From positions 62,001 to 126,000 of the forward strand of contig JANWKT010000008.1 of NCBI GenBank assembly GCA_025451235.1: 64,000 bases of DNA, in the 5' to 3' direction. Shown here piece after piece: positions 32,311 to 41,222 of the stretch. The number at the start of each line of letters is the position of its first letter. Positions within the stretch are counted from its first letter, which is position 1. The DNA is from Flavobacteriales bacterium (GTDB taxonomy: Bacteria > Bacteroidota > Bacteroidia > CAIKAF01). Both the position numbers and the translations under genes were made by a program. The notes under the pieces were generated by a model. It was not told the DNA's origin and did no database searches. It saw nothing but the letters and a program-made list of their open reading frames with translations.

Positions 32311-33068
32311 AACTCTATTTGTTCCCATTTTAATTTGCTTTGGTATACACTGCTTTTAGGTCTGAATAAGCGTTGGATGGTCTTATCGAACTTTAATTTC
32401 ATTTTTCTATAATAGCGGTTATAATTATTTCCACCTGCCCTGAACAGTTTACGGTGGGCTATATAAACCACGGTAATGGTGGAGAAATAAAAGAACCAGT
32501 ACAACCAATACCTGATGAGTTTTGAAGTAGGAGATTTATCCTTGGTAATCATAGATAAACGTTCGAATTGGAAAGAAATATGATAGGCTTCATCTATCAG
32601 AATATCGGTACAAATTTGTTTGAGCAGTTTGCAGGTGGTGGCTTCCTTTAAGGATTGATAAAAGAGCTGAGCAGTGCTTTCAACGGTGATCACTGCCAGG
32701 GTCCATAATTCCATATTCGTATTGAAATACCTCACCTTTCTGAACAATCCATCTCCCCAATCCGATTTGATCCTAGGTTCCTGAAGCCGGTCGAGGTATT
32801 TACCCAGGTTTTCTCCATGCTTCTGCTCTTCTTTGATGAATAGGTAAATGGCTTCGAGGAAGGCTGGGTCGTTGGTTTTTTCTGCATGCTTTTTGGATGC
32901 AGCAATCAAATGCATTCCATCCGAAGTTTCACCCAGCTGCCATGCCTGAAGTGATTTCAGGATGGTTGATCTTTGTTTTTTGGTAAGATTGGGTTGAAGA
33001 TCCCAATCGATCCTTTCTTTTTTGAGATTTTCGGCAAAATGTTTTTGCCAATATTGCGATGTTTTCAT
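32307..33068 (-). CDS. Ferritin-like diiron domain protein with C-terminal membrane helix
   Basis: 253 residues from the ATG of 'MKTSQYWQKHF'. Two ExxH motifs fit a four-helix diiron site: 'FIKEEQKHGENLGKYL' near residue 90 and 'DILIDEAYHISFQFERL' near residue 165; the other helices have 'ETSDGMH' and 'ITVESTAQLFY'. A hydrophobic helix follows at about residue 190, then a basic tail. Such proteins may be oxygenases or desaturases acting on a lipid or aromatic amine. In this membrane-protein operon a lipid substrate is plausible. Neither is proven. Confidence 0.65.
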   Translation of the reverse strand: MKTSQYWQKHFAENLKKERIDWDLQPNLTKKQRSTILKSLQAWQLGETSDGMHLIAASKKHAEKTNDPAFLEAIYLFIKEEQKHGENLGKYLDRLQEPRIKSDWGDGLFRKVRYFNTNMELWTLAVITVESTAQLFYQSLKEATTCKLLKQICTDILIDEAYHISFQFERLSMITKDKSPTSKLIRYWLYWFFYFSTITVVYIAHRKLFRAGGNNYNRYYRKMKLKFDKTIQRLFRPKSSVYQSKLKWEQIEL

Positions 33069-33088
33069 GTTATATGTATATAATATTA

Positions 33089-33709
33089 TTATGCATGAGC
33101 AACTCCTCCACCTAAAAACCAGAGTAAGCAAAATAGCCCTAAGCCAATAGTTAACAGGACTTCAACGGATACGATCAGTATCCATAAAACCTGAAAAACT
33201 TTTAAAATCGTTGGCTTATTCTGAATTTTACTAAATACTATTGCGGATAGAACTAAAAAAACAGATTTTAAAAAAAACAAACTGAGTATAAATACACCGG
33301 ATGATCTATCCAACAGATCGAAATGGATAAGCCGATGCATATTGAACATGGTAAAATAAGCGAGGATACTTAAGAATAGATAGATAAAGAATAATAGGTA
33401 GCGGTTTTTACAGATGGCTTCTTTCCTGGAGATCCTTTTTCTCATAAAAAAATAAACCGTGCTAAACAATGAAACACAAAACAGGGAGCCGGTTAAAATA
33501 GTTTTCATAACGAGCATTCTATAATAGGCTTCTTTGTAGTTTTTTTCTGGTAATAAATGCTGGAAGTGATTTCGTTGAGGACTTTCCAGAATTTCTTCAA
33601 TTCTATCTATCCGGCTATGTATTTTATAGGTATGGTAGCAAAAACCAGTAAATATGATAATAAGCAGAAAAGAGATAAGGGTGAGCAATATAAATATCCT
33701 GTTGTTCAT
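33089..33709 (-). CDS. Membrane protein, unknown
   Basis: 206 residues from the ATG of 'MNNRIFILLTLISFLLIIIF', overlapping the metallophosphoesterase stop by 4 bp (ATGA). An N-terminal helix, a soluble stretch of about 55 residues with helical character, then four helices. No motif recognised. Confidence 0.6.
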   Translation of the reverse strand: MNNRIFILLTLISFLLIIIFTGFCYHTYKIHSRIDRIEEILESPQRNHFQHLLPEKNYKEAYYRMLVMKTILTGSLFCVSLFSTVYFFMRKRISRKEAICKNRYLLFFIYLFLSILAYFTMFNMHRLIHFDLLDRSSGVFILSLFFLKSVFLVLSAIVFSKIQNKPTILKVFQVLWILIVSVEVLLTIGLGLFCLLWFLGGGVAHA

Positions 33710-34419
33710 GAGACTTCTTTTTTTGTATGTATGACCAAAATTTCTTTTGTGCAATTGAACCGAAGTGGCAGGGTGTCCCCCAGTCCTTTTCCTATATAGT
33801 AATAACAATTACCCATTTCTTTTTTTAATAGGTTCCACCTGTAGAATAATCTTCCGGGATACAAACCCTTTTTATTTCCCCAGAAAACGAATTGACAACC
33901 ATGTAAATGCCCTGCAAGGGCGATATGGTATTTTTTCGGGTGTTTTTGTATGTTAATGGGTTGGTGGAGGCATAAGATCTTCAGGTCATCGTTGTTTTGA
34001 TCCAGACCCGGTCTGTTTCCATCAACGGTGATGAACTGGCCTTTGATGCAAATCCTAACGGATGCATTCTCGATCCATTCAATATTGTTTTCCTGCATCC
34101 TGTTTTTTATTTTGTACAAGCCAAAAAAATGGTCGTGGTTGCCTGGAATAGCCAATACATTTTCTCTTGATGATAGGAAGTGCAGCAATGTTTCCAAATG
34201 TGTTAATCCCCGATTGGTATCCACATAGTCGCCTCCGAGAAGGATGAGAGACGGATCCTCTTCCCGGATGATCCTGATCATTTTTTGTACTGCCTCACCA
34301 CTGTATCTGTTCAGATGAAGATCAGACAAGTACATGATCTTGATATCCAGTTTGCCTGGATATGAATAGAATTCTTTGCGAACTTCTATATGGCTGTTAT
34401 ATCCTATTTCCAGTTTCAT
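33706..34419 (-). CDS. Calcineurin-like metallophosphoesterase
   Basis: 237 residues. All motifs are present in order: 'MYLSDLHLNRY' (DLH), 'LILLGGDYVDTNRG' (GD), 'VLAIPGNHDHFFG' (GNHD), 'ILCLHQPIN' (H) and 'IALAGHLHGCQFVFW' (GHxHG). This fits the YkuE-like/UDP-2,3-diacylglucosamine-hydrolase-like group. In a membrane operon a phospholipid or lipid-A substrate is possible. It overlaps the neighbouring genes at both ends. Confidence 0.88.
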   Translation of the reverse strand: MKLEIGYNSHIEVRKEFYSYPGKLDIKIMYLSDLHLNRYSGEAVQKMIRIIREEDPSLILLGGDYVDTNRGLTHLETLLHFLSSRENVLAIPGNHDHFFGLYKIKNRMQENNIEWIENASVRICIKGQFITVDGNRPGLDQNNDDLKILCLHQPINIQKHPKKYHIALAGHLHGCQFVFWGNKKGLYPGRLFYRWNLLKKEMGNCYYYIGKGLGDTLPLRFNCTKEILVIHTKKEVS

Positions 34420-34927
34420 TTTTATACCAGATTAAAATGGATAAACATCCTATATACCAGTTCCGCAATGGATCTTTTAGGTTGAATAAACCTATGAGCA
34501 TATAGAAACTAATGGGCATTACATTCAAAACTGTTTTTAGAATACCGATCCTATAGGTAAGCCGTACACATTCCCTGACCGGGTTTTTAACTTGTGAAAC
34601 CAGCAGAGGGAACATGAAGAGAAAATGAACTTCGGCAAAATAAAAAACCAGTACGGATAAAGGAATAAGTAGTGGGTGGATGAAAAGAAAGCCCACGAAC
34701 GAAAGGACGAAAACGGTGAAGCAGATGCTATACTTGATGAATCCATAATGATTGAAACGAACCTCCTTGTTGAAGCTCATTTTTTCTGGGAAGCCTATTT
34801 TTATCAGCATTTCGTACATCCATTCTGCCCCGTTTTTAAATACGGATCCCGGAGAGTATTCCCGGATATTTTCCGGATGGAGATCTCTGAAGGCGATGGC
34901 TTCTTTTATTAATTTTTGATAATACAT
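34397..34927 (-). CDS. Membrane protein, unknown
   Basis: 176 residues from the ATG of 'MYYQKLIKEAIAFRDLHPEN' (34927), 1 bp after the previous stop; the longer frame would overlap that gene. The N-terminal ~70 residues are soluble and the rest holds three or four helices. It overlaps the metallophosphoesterase start by 23 bp, a sign of coupled translation. Confidence 0.6.
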   Translation of the reverse strand: MYYQKLIKEAIAFRDLHPENIREYSPGSVFKNGAEWMYEMLIKIGFPEKMSFNKEVRFNHYGFIKYSICFTVFVLSFVGFLFIHPLLIPLSVLVFYFAEVHFLFMFPLLVSQVKNPVRECVRLTYRIGILKTVLNVMPISFYMLIGLFNLKDPLRNWYIGCLSILIWYKNETGNRI

Positions 34928-34928
34928 A

Positions 34929-35438
34929 TCAGCCGTATATAAAATGAAACCATGAGAGCCAGGCAATGCCATTTCCGAATACGATCATTCGATGGAAGCG
35001 GGTCTCTACCCTTCCGCATCTTTTCAGGTGAAAAACAAATTCATCGTAACTAATCACCACCACCGTATAAATGAGTACCACCAAAATAGGGATCAGAAAA
35101 TAATGAGGTACGGAGCTCATCATGGCCAACCACATGAGAACGAACATGGGAATACCTCCGAGCCCGAGTGCTACTGCTTCGGCTTTTCTCTCCTTCGGAG
35201 GGATCTTCATATGAAGGGGATTTCTATGAAATTTCCAATCAAGAACGCCGCCAATTGTGGCGATGGAACCGAAAACGGCTATGATTAAAAATTGCCAGGG
35301 AACAAAAGGGAAATTAAAATCAATGGCCAGTTTTGGATGATCCTTGTAGAGAATAAGAAGAACGAAAAAGAGTAAGGCAGGAATAAATAAGAAAACGAGG
35401 GAAATATAATAGCGGAGGGATTTTTCTTGTGCATTCAT
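34929..35438 (-). CDS. Membrane protein with conserved-looking His, unknown
   Basis: 169 residues with four hydrophobic helices. His residues cluster on loops ('DWKFHRNPLHMKIPPKERK', 'YDEFVFHLKRCGRVETRFHR'). No family is recognised. It is the first gene of the overlapping operon running down to 31023. Confidence 0.6.
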   Translation of the reverse strand: MNAQEKSLRYYISLVFLFIPALLFFVLLILYKDHPKLAIDFNFPFVPWQFLIIAVFGSIATIGGVLDWKFHRNPLHMKIPPKERKAEAVALGLGGIPMFVLMWLAMMSSVPHYFLIPILVVLIYTVVVISYDEFVFHLKRCGRVETRFHRMIVFGNGIAWLSWFHFIYG

Positions 35439-35456
35439 ATGTATATTTTTAAATGA

Positions 35457-35759
35457 TCATTCAAATATTGTTTTCAGGAATCGGACCAATAAATAACCGG
35501 TAAGTATTGGCATAGCTATCAGCATGCAAAGGATGTATGAATAGCCGAATGAATAGTAAAGCTGCACGGTTCCTGATAAAACAGTGATACAAGCAAAGGG
35601 CAGGTTGCGAAGCATGAAGGGTAGGTAATGCTCCTTGTTTTCCTTTCTTCCCAATGGCAAGGGTAAAAGAAACAAAACCACCACGCCAAAATAGCATAGG
35701 ATGAAATATCCTACGGAAATAATAAAAACGCTTTTTTGTATCATGGTCAACAGTTTCAC
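35457..35759 (-). CDS. Small three-TM membrane protein
   Basis: 100 residues, three hydrophobic helices, a basic loop 'LPLGRKENKEHYLPF' between the first two. The stop is 18 bp upstream of the next gene. No family recognised. Confidence 0.6.
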   Translation of the reverse strand: MKLLTMIQKSVFIISVGYFILCYFGVVVLFLLPLPLGRKENKEHYLPFMLRNLPFACITVLSGTVQLYYSFGYSYILCMLIAMPILTGYLLVRFLKTIFE

Positions 35760-35770
35760 TTAGGTATTTG

Positions 35771-35893
35771 TTATCTAAAATTTTTCTTTGTTTTCATTTT
35801 ATGCTTATAGGAAGCCCTGCGGATAAGTTGAATCCACCATGCAAGTAAGAGAAGCACCAGGCCTAACAGTAGGAGATATAGTTTATTTTTCAT
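35771..35893 (-). CDS. 40-residue single-TM small protein
   Basis: Reading from an ATG at 35891-35893 gives a 40-residue protein: a Lys-containing start, a Leu-rich helix ('LYLLLLGLVLLLLAWWI'), then a strongly basic tail (RRASYKHKMKTKK). Its start overlaps the last 11 bases of the upstream membrane-protein gene, and the next gene follows within 12 bp. The overlap, spacing and clear membrane design support a real gene. Confidence 0.55.
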   Translation of the reverse strand: MKNKLYLLLLGLVLLLLAWWIQLIRRASYKHKMKTKKNFR

Positions 35894-36443
35894 ATTCTTT
35901 ATCAATGCCTAATTCTACTATTGGATGATTGATGAGGATATACGCTTCGGTCGCCAGTAAAACAATCACCGGTAACAAACTAAAGTAGGGGAGTGCCAAT
36001 AAGGAAAAGATGATACCAGGTGAAGGAATGAGAACAGCACCCAGAAAACCAATCAAATAGAAACGGAACAACATTCCTATACATAGGATAATACCCATGA
36101 CCAACAGAATGAGAATGATGACCCTTAAAAACGGGGGGAGTTTTTCCTTGAGGATCCTCGACAAAAAATATCCTGTGATGATAAAAGGTATACTGATGAG
36201 GGCCAGGTAATATTGCCAATCGAGCACCGGTTTTTCGATCCCGAAATTGTCCAATGCATGATAGCAAATAAACCCTTCGAGTGGCATGAGTAAAAGGTAT
36301 ACTACCTCGATGGAACGGATGGCCAGCACCCTTCCTTTTGAAGTAGATTGCCAGTTCTTTCTGGCAGCCTGAACGGCGGGAACGCAAAAGAGGAGAACGA
36401 CGATGACTGTTCCTGCTCCACCTAGATAAAATGTTGATTCCAT
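35883..36443 (-). CDS. Membrane protein, unknown
   Basis: 186 residues with about five hydrophobic helices. There are no catalytic motifs that I can see. It probably heads a short transcript including the 40-residue and 100-residue membrane proteins. Confidence 0.6.
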   Translation of the reverse strand: MESTFYLGGAGTVIVVLLFCVPAVQAARKNWQSTSKGRVLAIRSIEVVYLLLMPLEGFICYHALDNFGIEKPVLDWQYYLALISIPFIITGYFLSRILKEKLPPFLRVIILILLVMGIILCIGMLFRFYLIGFLGAVLIPSPGIIFSLLALPYFSLLPVIVLLATEAYILINHPIVELGIDKEYEK

Positions 36444-36456
36444 ATTGTTTTTATTA

Positions 36457-36497
36457 GTTATTCGTTAACCGTTATTCGCTATCGGTTAACGAATAAC
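36457..36497. other. 15-bp perfect hairpin between creD and next operon
   Basis: GTTATTCGTTAACCG (36457-36471) pairs perfectly with CGGTTAACGAATAAC (36483-36497) around 11 bases (ttattcgctat). The stem repeats 'GTTAACG' and 'TTATTCG' words. It lies 20 bp after the creD stop. No U-run follows, so it is not a classic terminator. Confidence 0.75.
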
Positions 36498-36517
36498 GGT
36501 TAACGCAACTGCAGGGA

Positions 36518-37879
36518 CTATTGCGGAACACCCGAAATGGGATCCGTTTTTTCATCCTTCAATACCAGCTTCTCGTCCTTTCCATTTTTGCTCCACTGTA
36601 TCTTCCTGGAGAAAAACATAATGAGGGAAAGAATAAGGAACAAGCCAACACTTCCTGCCAGCAATGCATAATCTTCTAATTGGATCAAGGAGAAGATGAA
36701 GAGGTACAAGACCGAGATCAATACACCAAATACAATGGCCGTTTTGATACTTTTAAAAACCATCCCGGTATAGATGCTGATCTGGAGAATAACTGCAGAT
36801 GCTGCTATTGCATATGCCATGTTGAAACCGGTATATTCACTGATGGAAAGCAGCAAGGTGTAAAAAATTAGCAAGGCTGCTCCCACCAATACATATTGGG
36901 CAGCATTGATCCTTTTTTTCTGCAATAATTCGATGAACATATAGACCACAAAGGTGAGTGTAATGATGAGGATGGCATATTTTATGCTCCGATCGGTTTT
37001 GGAATAATGGTCCTGTCCTTGCAATAATTTTACTCCCATAAAATTTTCAGACACTTCACCATAATAGGCATCTACAAACTGGTCTGGAATACTTTTCTTT
37101 ACATCCATTACGTTCCAGGTTGCAGTGAACCCTTTTTCCGTTACCTGATTATCAGGAAGTATTTTTCCTGTGAATGAAGGAATATTCCAGGGAGAGGATA
37201 GTTCTACCGTAGTTTTTTTGGCATAAGGTTCCAGGTTGAGTTGCTCGTATCCTTTTAATTGTACATCGAATGAAAAGGATTGGTCTTTGATGGTTGGATC
37301 GGTATTCATTCGAACAGGGGCTGCCAGGCTGTTGGTGAGAAATTGCAGATCGTAGGTGTTAGCTGCAAACTCTGAATTGGAATCGTTGGAGTTGAGTTGA
37401 ATTACATTTTCCATACCGGTATAGTCGGAAATGCTCATGACGATCTTTGCCTTCTCCCATTGCATGCCTTGATTGGTGGCCATATTCCGATCAATAACAA
37501 GGTCTTTGAAGTTCCCCTGGAAATGTAGTTGTGTTTTGTAGAGCACCACTTTATACAAACTCCTATGTTTGATCTCCGGGTCAATATTTCCTTTTATATT
37601 TAGTTCGTTGGGCTTGATCCAGATATATTCATCACCTTCTCTGGCATCCACTCCATTTTTATATTTAGGCACCAGTAGCATAGGACCTTTGATGGTTTGC
37701 TCGGAGGCCCATTTTCCTACTACTTCATCTTTTACTTCCAACTGCCGTTTCTCTCTTTCTTTTACCAGATCCTGGATGAGGAATTTTGGGATCAATAGAA
37801 AGAGGATGAGGAAGAATACAAAGATCCCACGAAAAAAGATGTGGAACCTGTCGTAAAACTGCATGAATTGATTTTTCAT
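36518..37879 (-). CDS. creD: CreD-like inner membrane protein
   Basis: 453 residues. One N-terminal helix (about 15-37), a long periplasmic beta-rich domain with 'EVVGKWASEQTIKGPMLLVP' and 'LNIKGNIDPEIKHRSLYKVV', then four or five helices at 290-425. 'FTATWNVMDVKKSIP' and 'ENFMGVKLLQGQDHYSKTDR' are CreD-like. In enterobacteria CreD is induced by CreBC and affects envelope stability; here the neighbour is a winged-helix regulator instead. Confidence 0.9.
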   Translation of the reverse strand: MKNQFMQFYDRFHIFFRGIFVFFLILFLLIPKFLIQDLVKEREKRQLEVKDEVVGKWASEQTIKGPMLLVPKYKNGVDAREGDEYIWIKPNELNIKGNIDPEIKHRSLYKVVLYKTQLHFQGNFKDLVIDRNMATNQGMQWEKAKIVMSISDYTGMENVIQLNSNDSNSEFAANTYDLQFLTNSLAAPVRMNTDPTIKDQSFSFDVQLKGYEQLNLEPYAKKTTVELSSPWNIPSFTGKILPDNQVTEKGFTATWNVMDVKKSIPDQFVDAYYGEVSENFMGVKLLQGQDHYSKTDRSIKYAILIITLTFVVYMFIELLQKKRINAAQYVLVGAALLIFYTLLLSISEYTGFNMAYAIAASAVILQISIYTGMVFKSIKTAIVFGVLISVLYLFIFSLIQLEDYALLAGSVGLFLILSLIMFFSRKIQWSKNGKDEKLVLKDEKTDPISGVPQ

Positions 37880-37952
37880 TGTATATGTTGTTTTTAATTG
37901 TTTACTATTTTAAAAGTGCTTTGAATTTCAAAGTAACGAAGCAAAAAAAATA

Positions 37953-38252
37953 TTATTGTAATTTTTTAATCATTTTTTCTAGTGCATCTAAATGAGCCTT
38001 AAAAGCTTTTTCACCTAACTTGGTGGCAGAGTAGGTGGTATTGGTCTTTCGACCAATAAAACCTTTTTGTACCCTCACGTATCCATTTTCTTCGAGACCT
38101 TTTAAATGCGAAGCGAGGTTTCCATCGGTGACATTCGTGAGTTCTTTGAGCTGGTTAAAACTTACATGATCGTTTACCATTAAAGCACTCATGATGCCAA
38201 GCCGGACTCGGCTGTCAAAAACCTTGTTCAATTGATCTATCAAGTTCGACAT
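37953..38252 (-). CDS. Winged-helix transcriptional regulator (ArsR/MarR-like, PF13601 type)
   Basis: 99 residues, a single winged helix: 'FDSRVRLGIMSALMVNDHVS', recognition region 'TNVTDGNLASHLKGLEENGY' and wing 'KGFIGRKTNTTYSATKLG'. It lies between a membrane gene and creD in one direction, so it probably controls this group, including itself. The signal is unknown. Confidence 0.85.
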   Translation of the reverse strand: MSNLIDQLNKVFDSRVRLGIMSALMVNDHVSFNQLKELTNVTDGNLASHLKGLEENGYVRVQKGFIGRKTNTTYSATKLGEKAFKAHLDALEKMIKKLQ

Positions 38253-38256
38253 AGGT

Positions 38257-38898
38257 TTATGAGCTTACTTTTCGATCGTATTTATACCACATGGCGACAC
38301 CGTAAATAATATGGCAGAGGCCGAATCCAAAGGTCCAGAAGACGAAACTATACCCTGAAAAAAGCAAATTAACTAATCCTAATGCGATCTCGGCCATAGC
38401 CAGGTATAAGGTTTCGTGAATAGTAAATTTATAAACGCTGAACAAGGAGATCCCATACACAATTAAACTAAGGGGAGCAATATAAATAAAGTCTTCGTTC
38501 CCGATCAGGTAAATGATGAAGAGAGTTCCTGATACAAATGGGACCAGGAAATGGAAGGCCACTTTTCTTGACATCTTTCCCCAGATGTTGATCTTTTGTT
38601 TTTGCGATTTAATATAAGTAAAGATAAAAGCACTGATCATGGCGACTAAAAAAGTCCCCATAGCGATGTAGGAGAGGGGGTGAAAGAAATAGTCCGTTAC
38701 CTGGTCATATCCCTGTCGACGGTATATGCCCCGGAGGGTTTCCTGCTCCGTTATATCTACATATGGATAAGCCAGGGCGGCCCCGATTAATGCAACCGTT
38801 CCGGCGGCTACACCGCTCCAACCGCTTAAACTAATAAAACGGCTGGATTTCTCCATCATGGATTTTATTTCCTTGAGTTGTTCCAGTTCATTGGTCAT
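38257..38898 (-). CDS. Membrane protein associated with winged-helix regulator and CreD
   Basis: 213 residues with six hydrophobic helices. A short N-terminal cytoplasmic part starts 'MTNELEQLKEIKSMMEKSSR', and the first helix carries 'SLSGWSGVAAGTVALIGA', a pattern I associate with Bacteroidota membrane proteins beside this type of regulator. It ends 4 bp before the regulator start, so the pair is co-translated. Confidence 0.7.
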   Translation of the reverse strand: MTNELEQLKEIKSMMEKSSRFISLSGWSGVAAGTVALIGAALAYPYVDITEQETLRGIYRRQGYDQVTDYFFHPLSYIAMGTFLVAMISAFIFTYIKSQKQKINIWGKMSRKVAFHFLVPFVSGTLFIIYLIGNEDFIYIAPLSLIVYGISLFSVYKFTIHETLYLAMAEIALGLVNLLFSGYSFVFWTFGFGLCHIIYGVAMWYKYDRKVSS

Positions 38899-38976
38899 AA
38901 AAAAGTACTTTGAAAAACAAAGTTAAACATAGTTTTATAACTTCCAAATTATTTTTTTATTGTTTTGGGGGCATCT

Positions 38977-39000
38977 GCATCCCGATAGCTATCGGGATGC
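38977..39000. repeat. 24-bp perfect palindrome containing CCCGATAGCTATCGGG
   Basis: The core CCCGATAGCTATCGGG also occurs at 17100-17115 and 19868-19883, always in gene-free spacers. Here it is extended to a 24-bp perfect palindrome. Confidence 0.85.
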
Positions 39001-39060
39001 TATCGGGGCTGCGGGAACCAAAACCTGCTAAGCGCAGCAGGTGAAAATTAACATTACTAA

Positions 39061-39086
39061 AAAAGGCTGCCCTGGAGCAGCCTTTT
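39061..39086 (-). terminator. Terminator of the 39106-40989 gene
   Basis: AAAAGGCTGC / GCAGCCTTTT stem with a 6-nt loop, followed on the minus strand by an extended U-run. It lies 20 bp past the stop codon. Confidence 0.85.
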
Positions 39087-39105
39087 CAATGGAGATTTGG
39101 GGAAA

Positions 39106-40989
39106 TTATTTTACTACGGTAAATTTCTTGGCATAAGAACTCTTGGATGTACTCATATGGATGGTATACATTCCAGCAGCTAAACCACTAACATCTAAAT
39201 TAAACAGATTTCCATTTCCCATCATTTTCGGGTGAATGGTTCTCACCACCTGACCGGTATTGTTCACCACTGTGATCGAACGGATATCTTCGGCATCCGA
39301 GATCTGGATGTTCAGGATATCCGTAGTTGGGTTTGGATATAAATGGAATTGAATAGTGGGTGCATCTTCGATGCTTACAAAACAATTGTTTTGGTAATCG
39401 TAACATTGACTGGTAAAACTCCACGAAAGATCCATTTGACTTCCTTGCCAGTTAGGATCCCAGAAATCAGATTTGCAGAAGTAAGCAACTGCTCCTACAT
39501 AATGGTAGTTGGTGGGACTTAACGCATCCGAAGGCACTTCCTGCGTAACGATCGGCAAGGTATATTTATTGGGAGTGGCAATATTGTCGACCAATACATA
39601 AGGTGCCATGGTTGGAGTAATGGCAAAATCATCATTGGTAACACCTATGATCTGTTTCCAGCAGGTTCTCCAACCTGTAGTCATGTCGCGGGCAGCAATA
39701 AATGTATTTGGTGCTTCGTTGGTGGTTGCTCCCATGTGGATCAATGTATCCGTATCAGACCATGAATAAAAAATAACATTTCCATTGGTGGTCCTTGAGA
39801 CCTGGTTATAATTATCTACTGCAAGTGGGGTAGGGTTTTCCGGAACACTGGTCCTGAAAGTATTGATCTGAGCTACATAGAAACTGGTCCAGGTTGTACC
39901 TCCATCGGTAGTATAAATATCTATTGCGTTTTTTGGGTAGCCTGAATAGACTACGTAACCTTTGGCTCCCGTAACCACATTGGTGGTATCCCTTCTTTCA
40001 ACAGCACAGAGGGTGGTAAAAATATGGAGGTTTCCGTTGGCATCCACCGTAATATCAAATTCAAAAGCAGTACCAACTTCGCCTGCTGATTCAATAGCAG
40101 TGCCGGTATCAAATAAATATTGTTTAATGCTATCACCCACTCCGGCAATATTATCTACAATGAGTTCCTGAGCAGGCCCCCAAGTAGTTCCCCCGTTTGT
40201 TGATTTATAAATAATGGGGTTGTAGATTGAATCTGAGGTACCGATATCACCTAGGAATACTACATAACCTATTTGGCCATCGGGAGAAAAAGCCATGTTA
40301 GGCCGCGAAGAATGCACAGCTCCATCAAATGACGTGCTATGCGGTGCATACAATGCAATATGTTTTACCCAATCTACATTTTGAGTTCCTATATTAAAGG
40401 TGCCCTTGTATACATTAATTGAATCTATTACGGTGGTATCATTGGTGGTCGCATTTTCTACCATCCAGAAAATACCGGAAGTACTTTCCGTTAAACCACC
40501 GGGAATAAGGGTACTTGTTCCAACAAAATCATAGTTTTCTGTTGAGGTTGGAGTCCCGCTGGTAACCACAGGGCAGGTCCCATTTACATGTCCATCGAAA
40601 TTAGTGGCCAGTGTTGCTCCTCCCCAAACGATATAGGCGGAGGTAGGATTTGTATTTCCAGTTGGATTATATAAGCAAGACTGAGGATAACGTGCAGGTC
40701 TGGTATATGTATTGTTCAGCATACCCAGATCAATATTCCAGTTTAATCCACCATCGGTTGAAATGGAATACCTGAGTCTCCCATTTGAAGCACTTCCACC
40801 TCCAAAAACCGAAACATTCTGCCGATAAACAAAACCCACCGTGTTCAGCACCGGATCAACGAATACCTGGTTTTGAGAAGTTCGTAGCATTGAATAGGCA
40901 TTTGAAGAAGAGCCTATAGGAATAGAATTTTGTGCAAAGGAGAAAGCAGCGCCCAGTAAAATAATAGTACTTAGTAATAGTTTTTTCAT
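39106..40989 (-). CDS. Secreted T9SS cargo protein with BNR/sialidase-like repeats
   Basis: 627 residues. Signal peptide at the N-terminus ('MKKLLLSTIILLGAAFSFAQ'). Asp-box/BNR-type motifs recur: 'SISTDGGLNWNID', 'YKSTNGGTTWGPA', 'IYTTDGGTTWTSF'. The C-terminal ~80 residues are a type A sorting domain: 'FHLYPNPTTDILNIQI', 'VNNTGQVVRTI', 'LAAGMYTIHM', ending 'SYAKKFTVVK'. It is exported and attached by PorU/PorV. Substrate unknown. Confidence 0.88.
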   Translation of the reverse strand: MKKLLLSTIILLGAAFSFAQNSIPIGSSSNAYSMLRTSQNQVFVDPVLNTVGFVYRQNVSVFGGGSASNGRLRYSISTDGGLNWNIDLGMLNNTYTRPARYPQSCLYNPTGNTNPTSAYIVWGGATLATNFDGHVNGTCPVVTSGTPTSTENYDFVGTSTLIPGGLTESTSGIFWMVENATTNDTTVIDSINVYKGTFNIGTQNVDWVKHIALYAPHSTSFDGAVHSSRPNMAFSPDGQIGYVVFLGDIGTSDSIYNPIIYKSTNGGTTWGPAQELIVDNIAGVGDSIKQYLFDTGTAIESAGEVGTAFEFDITVDANGNLHIFTTLCAVERRDTTNVVTGAKGYVVYSGYPKNAIDIYTTDGGTTWTSFYVAQINTFRTSVPENPTPLAVDNYNQVSRTTNGNVIFYSWSDTDTLIHMGATTNEAPNTFIAARDMTTGWRTCWKQIIGVTNDDFAITPTMAPYVLVDNIATPNKYTLPIVTQEVPSDALSPTNYHYVGAVAYFCKSDFWDPNWQGSQMDLSWSFTSQCYDYQNNCFVSIEDAPTIQFHLYPNPTTDILNIQISDAEDIRSITVVNNTGQVVRTIHPKMMGNGNLFNLDVSGLAAGMYTIHMSTSKSSYAKKFTVVK

Positions 40990-41149
40990 GTCTTGGAATC
41001 TTATATTTCTGTTAAGACAAATCTAATGAATCTCATATATCAGGGCAATTCTAGATGCGTACATTATAATGGTTCTATCGGGATTTTTAACTCCTTATTA
41101 TTTCCTAATTAACAGATAGTTAGTATTTTAGTTAATTCAAAGGACTTCG

Positions 41150-41181
41150 TTTGGAATTAATTTATTATTATTGTATCTTTA
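41150..41181 (+). promoter_or_regulatory. Promoter of the PA-domain T9SS protein
   Basis: TTTG (41150-41153), 20-bp spacer, TATCTTTA (41174-41181; one mismatch from TAnnTTTG). The ATG is 42 bp downstream of the -7 box. Confidence 0.65.
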
Positions 41182-41222
41182 AAAATCTTTAAATAAGTAT
41201 AAAAAAACTAAAATTGCTAATT

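Noticed and set aside
36457-36497. Terminator of creD
   Set aside because: The 15-bp hairpin has no U-run in the creD direction; kept only as a hairpin.
41214-41222. TTG start for the PA-domain protein
   Set aside because: An ATG nine bases downstream gives a standard signal peptide.
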